Counted from the first letter of the stretch, positions 25,209-34,683 are shown. The stretch is DNA of 64,000 nt from JAEUWI01 sp942492815 (GCA_942492815.1 OW818658.1:1550001-1614000), one strand, 5' to 3'. The notes: generated from the letters alone by a model not told the origin. A program made the numbers and translations.

Positions 25209-26411
25209 ATGAAGCCCGATTCACGACGCAGCTTTTTGAAACAGTTGTCCCTGGGGGCGGGCCTGGCCGGTGTGGGCGGCGCGGCCTTTGCTGCGGAGGA
25301 GAAGATTCAGGGCTTCGACGAAACGGCCACCACGGTCCAGCAGGGCAAGGTGTGGCAGCCTGTTTCTGATCGCAAGGTGCGCGTGGGCATCGTGGGCTAT
25401 GGCGTGTGCCGCTTTGGCGCGGCCTTCGGCTTTCAGGATCACCCCAATGTGGAAGTGGCGGCGGTGAGCGATCTCTTTCCCGATCGCTGCGCGGAACTGG
25501 CGAAGGCCTGCCGCTGCGAGAAGACGTACCCATCCCTCGAAGAAATGGTGAAGGACGACACGCTGGAGGCGATATTCCTCGCAACGGACGCGCCGAGCCA
25601 TGCGCGGCATGCAATGTTGGCGCTGAACCACGGGAAGCACGTGGGGTGTGCGGTACCGGCGACCTGGGGCTCGCTGGAAGAGGGGCAGCAGTTGTACGAC
25701 ACGGTCAAGGCGACCGGCAAGAACTATCAAATGTTCGAGACGTCGTCCTTTCACGACGACTGCTACGCCATGCGCACGCTGTACAACGCCGGGAAGCTCG
25801 GGCGCATCATCTACAGCGAGGGCGAGTATTACCACTATGTCGATACGCCTATCGACTCCTACAAAGGCTGGCGCATCGCCTGTCCGCCGATCTGGTATCC
25901 CACGCACTCAACGGCCTATCACGTGGCCGTGTGTGGCGAGCACTACACCGAAGTTTCCTGCATGGGCCTGCCCAGCATCCTTGCGGATCGCGCGAGCGGC
26001 GAGAATCAGTACAAGAATAAATTCGGCACGCAGATCGCCCTCTTCCGCACGAGCGGTGGCGGCATGTCGCGCATGCTGGTGAGCCTGGATTCGCCGGGCT
26101 ACGGCGGCGAGGTTGGCCGGGTGCGTGGCGAGAAGGGCTCGGTCATTGGGACGACCTACCAGGGCCTGGAGGATATCAGCAGTCTTGAGCTGGCGAAGCC
26201 GCCCCTGCCTGCGAGCGTGGACCCGGGCGGCCACGGCGGCTCCCACGGCTATCTGACGGAGGAATTCATCACGGCGATTCTGCAGGAGCGGCGCCCGCTG
26301 ATCGATATCGCCTGGAGCCTGAATATGACGGTGTGCGGAATTGTGGCCCACGAGTCGGCGTTGAAGGATGGGGAGCTGTTGAAGATCCCGCACTTTGAAT
26401 CGCTGGCTTAA
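25209..26411 (+). CDS. Tat-exported Gfo/Idh/MocA oxidoreductase, paralog A
   Basis: 400 residues from ATG 25209. The N-terminus carries a Tat signal (SRRSFLKQLSLGAGLAGVG, cleavage near AFAAEE). The mature part opens with VRVGIVGYGVCRFGAAFGFQ (Rossmann), then FLATDAPSHARHAMLALNHG. The usual EKP is replaced by CAVPATWGS. This class is periplasmic with tightly bound NADP, as in glucose-fructose oxidoreductase. It is a tandem duplicate of the next gene, sharing nearly every block including EEKIQGFDET and GGGMSRM. It lies just downstream of the sugar operon. Confidence 0.88.
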   Translation: MKPDSRRSFLKQLSLGAGLAGVGGAAFAAEEKIQGFDETATTVQQGKVWQPVSDRKVRVGIVGYGVCRFGAAFGFQDHPNVEVAAVSDLFPDRCAELAKACRCEKTYPSLEEMVKDDTLEAIFLATDAPSHARHAMLALNHGKHVGCAVPATWGSLEEGQQLYDTVKATGKNYQMFETSSFHDDCYAMRTLYNAGKLGRIIYSEGEYYHYVDTPIDSYKGWRIACPPIWYPTHSTAYHVAVCGEHYTEVSCMGLPSILADRASGENQYKNKFGTQIALFRTSGGGMSRMLVSLDSPGYGGEVGRVRGEKGSVIGTTYQGLEDISSLELAKPPLPASVDPGGHGGSHGYLTEEFITAILQERRPLIDIAWSLNMTVCGIVAHESALKDGELLKIPHFESLA

Positions 26412-26590
26412 CGAAGACAATTTTCACCACGAAGGCACGAAGAACACGAAGTAAGAATGCAGATTGAATATTCTTTGACTGTAAATGGCGGTCACATTTC
26501 GACAATCAAGCCGCGGTCGCGCGCTGAGAAGAACACAACACGGGAACCGGTTCCCCGGGCGCCCGAAACCCCATAGGAGCACTATCCACC
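26412..26590. repeat. spacer with shortened 'cttcgtgg' repeat
   Basis: Bases 26427-26449 read caccacgaaggcacgaagaa, a short copy of the dispersed repeat also seen at 468 and 3029. No gene. Confidence 0.6.
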
Positions 26591-27778
26591 ATGAGTTCAC
26601 GCCGTAACTTTTTGAAACATCTTTCCCTGGGGGCTGGTTTTGCCGGTGCCAGCGGCTTCGCCTTTGCTGCGGAGGAGAAAATCCAGGGTTTCGACGAAAC
26701 CTCCACCACGGTGCAGACGGAGAAGGTCTGGACGCCAGTGTCTGATCGGAAGATCCGCATGGGTATCGTGGGATACGGTGTGTGCCGCTTCGGCGCGGCC
26801 TTCGGATTTCAGGATCACCCCAACGTCGAGATCGTGGCGGTGAGCGACCTTATCCCCGAGAACTGCGCAGGCCTGGCCGAGGCCGTCCGTTGCTCGAAGA
26901 CCTATCCCTCGCTGGAGGAACTGGTGAAGGACGATAACGTTGAGGCGGTATTCGTGGCCACGGACGCGCCGAGCCATGCGCGCCACTGCATCGAAGTGCT
27001 GAAGCACGGCAAGCACGTTTGCTGCGCGGTGCCGGCGACTTTCGGATCGCTCGAAGAGGCGGAGGAACTGTATAAGACGGTGAAGGAGACGGGGCTGAAC
27101 TACATGCTTATGGAGACGTCGTCTTTTCACGATGATCTGTACGCCATGCGGCTGCTGTTTCAACAGGGTCACTTCGGCCGAATGCTTTACACGGAGGGCG
27201 AGTATTACCACTACATGGACGTGCCCATCGATTCCTACAAGGGCTGGCGCATCGGCCTGCCGCCCCAGTATTACCCCACGCACTCCAACGCGTACCACAC
27301 GTGCGTCACGGGCGAAAGCTTCACGGAAGTGTCCTGCATGGGCATTCCGAGCATCATCGATCACCTGAAGCCGGAGAACAACATCTACAAGAATCCTTTC
27401 GGCACGGAAATCGCCATGTTCCGCACGAGCGGCGGCGGCATGTCGCGCATGGCGGTGAGCTGGGACACACCGGGCGTGGGCGGCGAGATGGGCCGGGTTC
27501 GCGGTGACAAGGGCACGATGTACAACGGCCAGTTCCAGGGGCTGACGGATATCAAGGGGATCGAACTGCGCAAGCCGCCGCTTCCCCCGACGGTGGATCC
27601 TGGCGGCCATGGTGGTTCCCATGGCTACCTCTCCAACGAGTTTATTCACTCCATCATCGAGAAGCGCCAGCCGCTGGTGAACATCAAGTGGGCGCTGGAC
27701 ATGACGGTGGGCGGCATTGTGGCGCACCAGTCGGCGATGAAGGACGGGGAGTTGCTGAAGATTCCGCAATTTGCGTGA
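26591..27778 (+). CDS. Tat-exported Gfo/Idh/MocA oxidoreductase, paralog B
   Basis: 395 residues from ATG 26591 (MSSRRNFLKHLSLGAGFAGA), with a Tat signal and cleavage near FAFAAEE. It is strongly similar to paralog A throughout, with the same CAVPATFGS substitution at the usual EKP position and the same YYHYMDVPIDSYKGWRIG block. It is a clear tandem gene duplication. A rho-independent terminator follows at 27807-27839, so paralogs A and B may form one unit. Confidence 0.88.
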   Translation: MSSRRNFLKHLSLGAGFAGASGFAFAAEEKIQGFDETSTTVQTEKVWTPVSDRKIRMGIVGYGVCRFGAAFGFQDHPNVEIVAVSDLIPENCAGLAEAVRCSKTYPSLEELVKDDNVEAVFVATDAPSHARHCIEVLKHGKHVCCAVPATFGSLEEAEELYKTVKETGLNYMLMETSSFHDDLYAMRLLFQQGHFGRMLYTEGEYYHYMDVPIDSYKGWRIGLPPQYYPTHSNAYHTCVTGESFTEVSCMGIPSIIDHLKPENNIYKNPFGTEIAMFRTSGGGMSRMAVSWDTPGVGGEMGRVRGDKGTMYNGQFQGLTDIKGIELRKPPLPPTVDPGGHGGSHGYLSNEFIHSIIEKRQPLVNIKWALDMTVGGIVAHQSAMKDGELLKIPQFA

Positions 27779-27806
27779 CAGGACCGATTAGACCGATAGG
27801 ACTGAT

Positions 27807-27839
27807 GGGATCGCCGGGCAAAACCTGGCGATCCCTTTT
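27807..27839 (+). terminator. rho-independent terminator
   Basis: GGGATCGCC (27807-27815), an 11-base loop, GGCGATCCC (27827-27835), then TTTT. It lies 29 bases after the stop of paralog B. Confidence 0.75.
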
Positions 27840-27939
27840 CACAGAGCGTGGCCGCTTGCCGCGTTTTGTTGTTTGATTCAACCTTGGTGCTCCGCCTATG
27901 ATGCCCCTTCCTGAAGCACTCAACCCCAAGGAGTTCCCC

Positions 27940-28926
27940 ATGAAATCACTACTCGGCGCATGTCTGGCCGCTGTTGTCGCCGTGGCGATGCCCGTTTTGG
28001 CGGACGATATCAAGGTCGGCATCATCGGGCTGGACACGTCCCACGTGATCGCCTTTACCAAGCTGCTGAACGATACGACGAATCCCGCGTATATCCCCGG
28101 GGCGAAAGTGGTCGCGGCGTACAAGGGCGGCAGCCCCGATATCGAATCGAGCCACACGCGTGTGGAAGGCTATGCGGCGGAGCTGGAGAAAGACTACGGC
28201 GTGAAGATGGTGCCGACGATTGAGGAACTCTGCACGCTGGTGGACGCGGTGTTGCTGGAGAGCGTGGACGGGCGTCCCCACCTGGAGCAGGTGAAGCCGG
28301 TCTTTGCCGCCGGGAAGCCCGTGTTTATCGACAAGCCCGTCGCCGGCTCGCTGAAGGACGCCATCGAGATTTACAACCTGGGCAAGAAGCACAATGTGAA
28401 GTGGTTCAGTTCTTCGTCCTATCGCTACTATGACTCCATGGTCGCGCTGATGAAGGAAGACGTGGGCACGATTCGCGGCGCGATTTCCTATGGCCCCAGC
28501 ACGCTGGAACCGACCCACCCGGATCTCTTCTGGTATGGCGTCCACGCGATGGAAGCGCTCTATACGGCGCTGGGCACGGGTTGCGTCAGCGTCGTGCGCA
28601 CGGCCACGCCGGACACGGATGTGGTGACGGGCGTGTGGGCCGATGGCAAAGTGGGCACCTTTCGGGGCCTGCGCAATCAGGCCTCGCCCCACCAGGTTAT
28701 CCTCTTCGGCACGACCAAAGTCGCCTCGCAAAATGGCAGCGGAGATTATGCGCCGCTGGTTCGCGAGATCGTGAAGTTTTTCCAGACCGGCGTGGTGCCC
28801 ATTGATCCGAAGGAGACCATCGAGCTCTTCGCCTTTATGGAAGCGGCCGACGAGAGCAAACGCCGCGGCGGCGCTCCCGTGACGCTGGAAGAAGTGATGA
28901 AGGCGAATGGCGGGCCGATTGAGTAG
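27940..28926 (+). CDS. Sec-exported Gfo/Idh/MocA oxidoreductase
   Basis: 328 residues from ATG 27940, with AAGGAG seven bases upstream. A Sec signal peptide (MKSLLGACLAAVVAVAMPVLA) is followed by DDIKVGIIGLDTSHVIAFTKL (Rossmann) and FIDKPVAGSLKDA (the DKP equivalent of EKP). It is shorter than the two Tat paralogs and not a close duplicate. Predicted to be periplasmic; substrate unknown. Confidence 0.85.
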   Translation: MKSLLGACLAAVVAVAMPVLADDIKVGIIGLDTSHVIAFTKLLNDTTNPAYIPGAKVVAAYKGGSPDIESSHTRVEGYAAELEKDYGVKMVPTIEELCTLVDAVLLESVDGRPHLEQVKPVFAAGKPVFIDKPVAGSLKDAIEIYNLGKKHNVKWFSSSSYRYYDSMVALMKEDVGTIRGAISYGPSTLEPTHPDLFWYGVHAMEALYTALGTGCVSVVRTATPDTDVVTGVWADGKVGTFRGLRNQASPHQVILFGTTKVASQNGSGDYAPLVREIVKFFQTGVVPIDPKETIELFAFMEAADESKRRGGAPVTLEEVMKANGGPIE

Positions 28927-28973
28927 ATCTCGGGCGCAGGTTCGTTGCCATTTCTGACTGTTGAGATTCCGGG

Positions 28974-29073
28974 GGCCACTGTCATCCTCGCGAATGCCGG
29001 GCTCCCGCGCTATTGGGAGTTGTATTCCGCCCGGTCTCTGGATTCCCATCCGCCGCGGCGGATGGGGAATGAC
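28974..29073. repeat. REP-like repeat pair, variant copy
   Basis: A gtcat...ctggattcccat unit whose stem carries the palindrome ATCCGCCGCGGCGGAT at 29048-29063, ending in atggggaatgac. The related pairs at 29254-29345 and 35204-35291 have the simpler cccactttcgtggg stem. Confidence 0.75.
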
Positions 29074-29095
29074 AATGCGGCGACTCGTTGTGGGA

Positions 29096-29743
29096 TTAGG
29101 GGCCATTGACACTAAGTCGACAAGCCCTAACGCGAGGGGGCAAAGATTTTGCGATGTTCAAGTCGCCGCGCTGGCGCATCGCCTCTGGCGCGGACGGGTT
29201 ACGGCGGGGGAGCCGATAGAACGAGATGATGTTGGAATATGCGGGGGGGATGGTGCTCCTCGTCCGCCGCGGCGGACGGGGATCCAGTGCTTTCGCGAAG
29301 TTTGCTTCGCCTGGTCTCTGGATTCCCACTTTCGTGGGAATGACGGTCAATCGCGAATGCATTTCGAGCTCCTGAATGGGGCGTCGGGCGTTGGTGGAGC
29401 GATCTTCGCCCACTTGCGTTTCCGCGTCCATGCGATTGAGCCGGGGCGCGAAGATTTCTGGAAACTCGGCGGAGACGACTTCGAGGGCGGTCGGTACGTA
29501 GTGGGGTGCGGGGGCCGACACGGGCACCTTCTCAGGCGCGGCGGTGTCCTGCGGCGCGGGCGTCAGGGGCACGGATTCCGCCGGGATTGGGACTTCTACC
29601 GGCGCGGCGGGCACCTGGGAGCGGAAGCGCAGGCCCCGGAGATTTTCCAGGGGCGTGGCGCGTGCGCGGCGTTCCTCCTCGGTCAGTTTGGGGACGTAGA
29701 CTTTGGGGTTGTGGCGCGGGTCGTAAGGCTGGTTGATGGGCAT
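29096..29743 (-). CDS. proline-rich unknown whose C-terminus reads into a repeat
   Basis: 215 residues from ATG 29743 (MPINQPYDPRHNPKVYVPKL), with AGGGAG seven bases upstream. The first 130 residues have a charged N-terminus (EEERRARATPLENLRGLRF) and a Pro/Ala/Val-rich linker and look real. From about residue 130 (LTVIPTKVGIQRPG) the frame crosses the REP-like repeat at 29254-29345 and the rest is repeat-derived. The original C-terminus has probably been replaced. Family not recognised. Confidence 0.55.
   Translation of the reverse strand: MPINQPYDPRHNPKVYVPKLTEEERRARATPLENLRGLRFRSQVPAAPVEVPIPAESVPLTPAPQDTAAPEKVPVSAPAPHYVPTALEVVSAEFPEIFAPRLNRMDAETQVGEDRSTNARRPIQELEMHSRLTVIPTKVGIQRPGEANFAKALDPRPPRRTRSTIPPAYSNIISFYRLPRRNPSAPEAMRQRGDLNIAKSLPPRVRACRLSVNGP
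29254..29345. repeat. REP-like repeat pair
   Basis: Left unit around GTCCGCCGCGGCGGAC (29262-29277) and right unit tctggattcccactttcgtg ending in ggaatgac (29316-29344). Inverted with respect to each other. Overlaps the 3' part of the gene on the minus strand. Confidence 0.75.
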
Positions 29744-29962
29744 GGTGTTTCTCCCTGGTTGCAATGATTCCGGTGCGGGGCGTGAGTGTGCCCCCCTATA
29801 AGTTAGGATGGGACATTGCACTGCGGTGTGGGGAAGGGGTTGGCGGGGTGGGGGGTTAGGGGCTTTTGTCGGTTCCAGGGGCCCGCTGCGCCAGAGGAAA
29901 TCCCGGATTGACGGAGTTGGGCTCGGCAAGGTAAACTCGGCGTGCTGTGGACAAAATTCGGA

Positions 29963-30165
29963 CCCGTGTGCCGTGAGGTGCCTCCCTAAGGGGTTGCGTC
30001 CTATATCCACGGCTTTTTTTGTGCGCTTCCCTTCCCCACATACCTTCCCATGCGCAGCACTTGATACTATGCATTACGTAATGCATAATTGATCATGCCG
30101 GTGGATGAAATTCGGCTCCACGCCGCGTGGTGCTTTCCCAAGGGAGCGCATCCTATATCCACGGT
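29963..30165. repeat. direct repeat 'gcatcctatatccacgg'
   Basis: gcgtcctatatccacggc (about 29995) and gcatcctatatccacggt (about 30147) lie some 150 bases apart, each preceded by an aaggg/gtgctttccc-type stretch and followed by a T-run. They fill most of the 426-bp spacer 29744-30169, where I see no gene. On the minus strand each could act as a weak terminator. Confidence 0.5.
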
Positions 30166-30169
30166 TTTT

Positions 30170-31009
30170 CTATGCCTGCTCGTCGGCTTCGGGTGCCAAT
30201 GCTCGACGCTGTGAGTACAAGACCCCGACGCGCCCCTCCGCGATTTCATCCAGGGCATGTATCTCTCCCACCTGCGGCCAGATGTACTCCAGATACCGCG
30301 ATTCTGCCCGTTCGTAATACCGCTGGAGGGCCCAGAGGTAATAGTCGACCGCCTGTAGTCCCGCTCGCTCCAGTGGCGTGCTGCACTCTATCTCGAATCG
30401 CCCCGGCATCGCGAAGCTGAAGCTTCGCTTGAACTCTTCTTTAGCCTGTTCGAGCGCCGTGTACAGAGCGGCGGTTCGGTTGCGCTTGGACCGGCGGGCG
30501 AAGCAGACGTGGGTTATATCCGCCGTACCGTGAAAGTGCCGGAAGAGATCGCTTATCAGGTCGTCATACTGCTCATCCGGTCGGTAACGATATTGGGGCT
30601 CCTGCGCATTGCGAACCCGCACAGCGCGAACCAGCGCCTCCTTGTCACGCACCACGGCGTAGAAGCGAAGGTCCAAGCCCCGGAGCAGTTTGAACACGGC
30701 CTGGCGCACTTCGGGCACATCGTCCTTCGCGTGGAACATCGCGCAGGTTTTCCCACGCTCCGGCTGCATGGACGGGACCCGTTTGAAATAGGGATCCGAC
30801 AGCAAGTCCGCCCGGAGCGCTTCCAACTTTAGGCCGAGTTCGACGGGGTCGTCGACATCGAGTTTGCCGACGATGAAATACTTCGAGCATCCCTCGTTGC
30901 CCACGAGGACACGCCCCTTGCCGTCGAAGAGAACGGGGTCGCCTGCCTCGTCCACGAAGTAGTGGACGATATCGAGGTCCTCAGCGCGGTCGTGGGTCTC
31001 GTCGGTCAT
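30170..31009 (-). CDS. DUF3800 family protein
   Basis: 279 residues from ATG 31009. The HYFVDEAGDPVLFD opening is the DUF3800 hallmark (Asp-Glu of an RNase H-like fold), with a late GLQAVDYYLWALQRYYERAE helix that carries the family's second conserved Asp. Function is unproven; the fold suggests a nuclease, and such genes are common in accessory and defence-rich regions. It stands alone between repeat clusters. Confidence 0.85.
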   Translation of the reverse strand: MTDETHDRAEDLDIVHYFVDEAGDPVLFDGKGRVLVGNEGCSKYFIVGKLDVDDPVELGLKLEALRADLLSDPYFKRVPSMQPERGKTCAMFHAKDDVPEVRQAVFKLLRGLDLRFYAVVRDKEALVRAVRVRNAQEPQYRYRPDEQYDDLISDLFRHFHGTADITHVCFARRSKRNRTAALYTALEQAKEEFKRSFSFAMPGRFEIECSTPLERAGLQAVDYYLWALQRYYERAESRYLEYIWPQVGEIHALDEIAEGRVGVLYSQRRALAPEADEQA

Positions 31010-31025
31010 ATCCGCCCCATCTCGT

Positions 31026-31406
31026 CGTTCCCAAGGTTCCCTTTTGTCATTACTCGTAAGTTCTGAAGGCTACGACAGTGTAACAGATTTCAGGAATGCA
31101 TCTGATTAGCCACGAAGTGGCGGCATATCGTAGTCCGCCGCAGGCGGATGGAGCGAGGTACGAGCGGAACCCAGGGTTAGCGGATTAGAAACCTTTGAAT
31201 CCCGAAGGGATGGCATAGAATTCTGCGGATGGATTCGCCCGTACTTCTATGCCGCCCCGCTGGGGCTGAAATTTTTATTTTCCACCTATCCCAGGGTTCG
31301 CTTCGCTCACGCCTGGGCTACGATATGCCGTCCCTTCGGGACTAAAAAAGAGAGACTCCTATCTGGCGAAACTTATGGGCAATGACAAGAGCAGAGCTTG
31401 GGAACG
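31026..31406. mobile_element. MITE-like element with terminal inverted repeats, copy 2
   Basis: The ends are tttgtcattactcgtaagt (31043-31061) and acttatgggcaatgacaag (31371-31389), about 15 of 19 matching when inverted, each flanked by a ccaaggttccc/agagcttgggaa tail. The interior repeats the layout of the element at 4522 (tagccacgaagtggcggcat, then ccgtcccttcgggacta), but its stem carries the palindrome TCCGCCGCAGGCGGA at 31134-31148. It fills most of the 31010-31524 spacer; no transposase. Confidence 0.65.
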
Positions 31407-31524
31407 CGTGAAGAGACTATATGGGTAATGACAATAGTGGAGCCTTGGATCGATAGGAATAGGAAAAAGAGACAGGAAAATGGGCTTGCAACGTCGCGCG
31501 CGGGCGTGATAGTTTTGCCTTATT

Positions 31525-33177
31525 ATGGGCAACTCAACGGCACTTGAGTATACGTATCGCTACCCCTATGCGTCGCGCGTGGGGGCGCTTTCCGGGGGCC
31601 TGGGGCTCCACCTGGCGACCTGCGATGGTCGGCAGGCGCATCCGCATTTTTTCGATGGCAAGCTGCGCCATCCGCGGGAGGCGGCGCAGATGTTGCTGGT
31701 ACTCAGCCGGATTGTCGCCACGCACTTTTTTCTGCCGCGCCCGGTATTGCGGGATCCTGTGGTGACGAGCAGTGAGTCCATGCTGCGCTTTGAGGGCTTC
31801 AGCGGTTGCTGCGGGGTGTATGCTCGGGTCGATCTCCCGCCGGAATCGTTCGGGCGGGAGTTTCAGGGGCGGGGCACGACCAATGTGGATTTCAACAACC
31901 CGATGCGCAATGCGCTTGCGCGTTTGCGGGAGTCGGATGAGGTGCGGCTGGCCGTGGGGCGCGATGCGGTCGTGCTGGAGAAGGCGGGGGAGTCGGTGGT
32001 GGAGAAGAAGGTGCAGTTGCCGCTCCGCTGGGTGAAGGGCTTCAGCGAGGTGCAGCTCTACGAGCCGAAGCTCGCGTTGAAGGGGGTCGTGCGCTATGCG
32101 TTGCCTCAGCCGGTCACGTACCAATGGCTCAAGACGACCCACCCCAACGTCGCGCCGAATGTGGATTTCTATGTTTACTCTATGAGTTCTCCGCCCGCTA
32201 CGAACGCATCGCCCAACGCAGTGTCCAAGGTGGAACTGCGGAAGAAGCCCCAACTCACGATAGCGACTGCGCAGTGCCAGAAGTCGGGCTGCGACATCAA
32301 CACGCATGGATTTGCGACCTTCGAGAATGCGAAGTTTGGATATTTCGGGCGCACGAAGAACGGACAAGGCGTGGAAGTAAATGCCGAACTCGCCGGTGTG
32401 AAATCCGCGCCTGATGCTTTTCACGACTTCATCGGGTTCAAGGTCTCCGGCGAGGCCAATGTGTACAAATCGGGGGACGGCAACACGCCGGAAGATTTCC
32501 TCGACTTGGACGGCTTCGAGCGAATCTACCCGGTGGGTGGGTTGTATAAACCGCAATTGATCTACGTCGAAATGGCGCAGGATGTGGAGGTCACGCCGGT
32601 GTATAAACTAAAAGCTCCAACCTTCAAAAAGATTCCCCGCGGCGTGAAAGATTGTCCGTACCTCCCTGAGGAGAATCCGGATAATCTGCCCCCGCTATGG
32701 GGACCTGAAGTGGAGCTAGAAGATTGTGGAGGAAATAGACTTACTAGAGAGTGCGCAGCAAATCCAGTCGCTGCGTATGAGTACAAGTATGTAAAGTCAG
32801 ACGGGTCTACAACCCTGATCGGAAAATGTGTTTGGGAATGCGGAGACAATCAGTGGGTCTATGAATATATTGGCCTCGATACAGGTCCCATCAGCAATAG
32901 AATCATCTGGGGAGCCTTTCATGTGACGTCAGACGATCCGTGCGGTGAAGCGGAGTGCAACGAAGGGCTGAGAAACACCGACTCTGAGGGCTATACTGAG
33001 GGTTATACTGGAGAGTATTCAGAGGTAATGGACTGGAAATCCCACTTCCGGGAGTTTTACACCGGTGTATCTGAAGATTTAGAGGGATTCAAGAATGTGG
33101 GTGCTCTCTCCGAAATGGATTGCTCAATCTCGTTGTCTGAGGCGGGGTATCTTACACCCGCGCAACGAGGCTGGTGA
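31525..33177 (+). CDS. probable chimera: SWIM-protein N-terminus joined to an unrelated protein
   Basis: 550 residues. Residues about 1-185 match the N-terminal region of SWIM zinc-finger-family proteins: HFFDGKLRHPREAAQMLLVL, RFEGFSGCCGVYARVDLPPE, GTTNVDFNNPMRNALARLRE and VQLPLRWVKGFSEVQ. The SWIM finger itself is missing. From about residue 190 (nt about 32090) the sequence becomes a Cys-rich, acidic, secreted-looking protein (CQKSGCDINTHG, DCPYLPEENPDNLPP, GKCVWECGD) of unknown family with lower GC. I infer a recombination junction that kept the frame open. The next gene begins 28 bases downstream. Confidence 0.6.
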   Translation: MGNSTALEYTYRYPYASRVGALSGGLGLHLATCDGRQAHPHFFDGKLRHPREAAQMLLVLSRIVATHFFLPRPVLRDPVVTSSESMLRFEGFSGCCGVYARVDLPPESFGREFQGRGTTNVDFNNPMRNALARLRESDEVRLAVGRDAVVLEKAGESVVEKKVQLPLRWVKGFSEVQLYEPKLALKGVVRYALPQPVTYQWLKTTHPNVAPNVDFYVYSMSSPPATNASPNAVSKVELRKKPQLTIATAQCQKSGCDINTHGFATFENAKFGYFGRTKNGQGVEVNAELAGVKSAPDAFHDFIGFKVSGEANVYKSGDGNTPEDFLDLDGFERIYPVGGLYKPQLIYVEMAQDVEVTPVYKLKAPTFKKIPRGVKDCPYLPEENPDNLPPLWGPEVELEDCGGNRLTRECAANPVAAYEYKYVKSDGSTTLIGKCVWECGDNQWVYEYIGLDTGPISNRIIWGAFHVTSDDPCGEAECNEGLRNTDSEGYTEGYTGEYSEVMDWKSHFREFYTGVSEDLEGFKNVGALSEMDCSISLSEAGYLTPAQRGW

Positions 33178-33205
33178 GCGGCACGCGATGTCGGGAGGAT
33201 CTTCA

Positions 33206-34558
33206 GTGAAAGCGAAATTTCAGTCTCTTGCCAATCGCATTTCAACACTTCTCGTGGCGCTATTGGCAATTTCGTACTGTGTTAATGCCGAGGGGAAATC
33301 TCAAGATAGCGTGGAATTCAACTTCACTGACGCGGCGAAGGGGGGTACCCTGCATCTTGTTCATAAGGGGCACCAGCGCCACGCAACGGTGTCGGTGGTC
33401 ACTATGCCTGGTGAGCCCCCCGATGCTATTCGCGCAGGGCTCAAAGAGGCGCTGCTGTCGTTTCCATTGGAGCAGTACTTGATTTCGGTCGCAACGGAGA
33501 CGGTGCCGACGTATCGCCAGGATTGGCTAGCCAGGCCGGAGTTCGGTTTGGACGGATTCCGGGGCGAAATCATCCTTGGCGGGACGGAGACCGGCTTGGG
33601 TATTCTTCCGCCGGTGGGAAGCGTCAGTGCTGGATTCGACCGCCAATCACAACGGAACACATTTCGCTGGCACGAAAAAAGTGAGTATACGGAAGTGTAC
33701 CTTTGCGCCCTTGGTGGTGTCGGCTTTCCCGTTGTCCGTGGCCAGAACGTGATGCGCGGTGAACCCTTCGCATCGGTGCCTGCCGAGAAGGATTTGGCAT
33801 CGCGGCACCGGTACTTCTACGTTGTCGGGTTCAAGGATGGGCTTCCGACGAACGCGTCGTACATCTTCGCGAGTGACACCGAACAAATCGAATACTTCTA
33901 CCATCCCTTCACCAACGGAATCGCGTCCAATTGGACGGGCTGGCGTTTGGACGGCGCGGCGGTGCCCGCGTTTAAGGAAAAGATTTACCCGGATATGGAA
34001 AAGATTACCAAGTCCGAAGCGGCTGACACTGGACGGAAATGGGAAGTCGTCAGCCGATGCGCTCAGTTGATCCGTAGTGAAAAGCAAGAAGGTCATGGCG
34101 GCATGTACCGTTTTTTCATCGCGCAGACGCCAGGCCGCGTCTACCGTCCCGCGCTGCGTTGCCACATCATGGAGGAGGCGGAGGACTTCAAGGGTGAATG
34201 GGCCTTCGAGGTCATGACGGGCGTCATCGATCCGGGCCGGGCCTACGAGATGGACTACGCGACGCGGGTGCTGGACGGGGACTATTGGGCGGAGCTTGAG
34301 GCTAATGGCGAGCAAATCTCCAAATGGCGCTTCGACCACACCATGCCGCGCACGGAGGAATGGATCATGAACCAGACGGGCGCGCAGGACAGCGATATCC
34401 CCCAGAAGGACATCGTCCTGGGAGATTCCAAGACGGCGGTCTTTTTCTGCGTCCGGCTGACGGGCCACAAACCCAACGGCATCGCCATGGATGGTGCTCG
34501 CCTGGTGGACGTGACCGACGGCTTTATCAATGCACATATTCGGGAGAGGTTCTTGTAA
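33206..34558 (+). CDS. secreted protein of unknown function
   Basis: 450 residues from GTG 33206, preferred over ATG 33188 because GGGAGGA lies seven bases before it and the protein then starts with a clean signal peptide (KAKFQSLANRISTLLVALLA, cleavage near CVNAEG). The mature part is rich in beta-type sequence (GTLHLVHKGHQRHATVSVV) with a later FDHTMPRTEEWIMNQTG. No family recognised. It follows the chimera's C-terminal part closely, so these two may once have been partners. Confidence 0.7.
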   Translation: MKAKFQSLANRISTLLVALLAISYCVNAEGKSQDSVEFNFTDAAKGGTLHLVHKGHQRHATVSVVTMPGEPPDAIRAGLKEALLSFPLEQYLISVATETVPTYRQDWLARPEFGLDGFRGEIILGGTETGLGILPPVGSVSAGFDRQSQRNTFRWHEKSEYTEVYLCALGGVGFPVVRGQNVMRGEPFASVPAEKDLASRHRYFYVVGFKDGLPTNASYIFASDTEQIEYFYHPFTNGIASNWTGWRLDGAAVPAFKEKIYPDMEKITKSEAADTGRKWEVVSRCAQLIRSEKQEGHGGMYRFFIAQTPGRVYRPALRCHIMEEAEDFKGEWAFEVMTGVIDPGRAYEMDYATRVLDGDYWAELEANGEQISKWRFDHTMPRTEEWIMNQTGAQDSDIPQKDIVLGDSKTAVFFCVRLTGHKPNGIAMDGARLVDVTDGFINAHIRERFL

Positions 34559-34683
34559 GAAATATCAGGACAGAGAGGTCTTCCGACTGCGCCATTCTCG
34601 TTAACTCGCCGCAGACCAGCACGGCATACGCTGTCGTTCATTGCAGAGATAGAGGTGGTTCCAACGGCACTTCTTTGCTTGAA

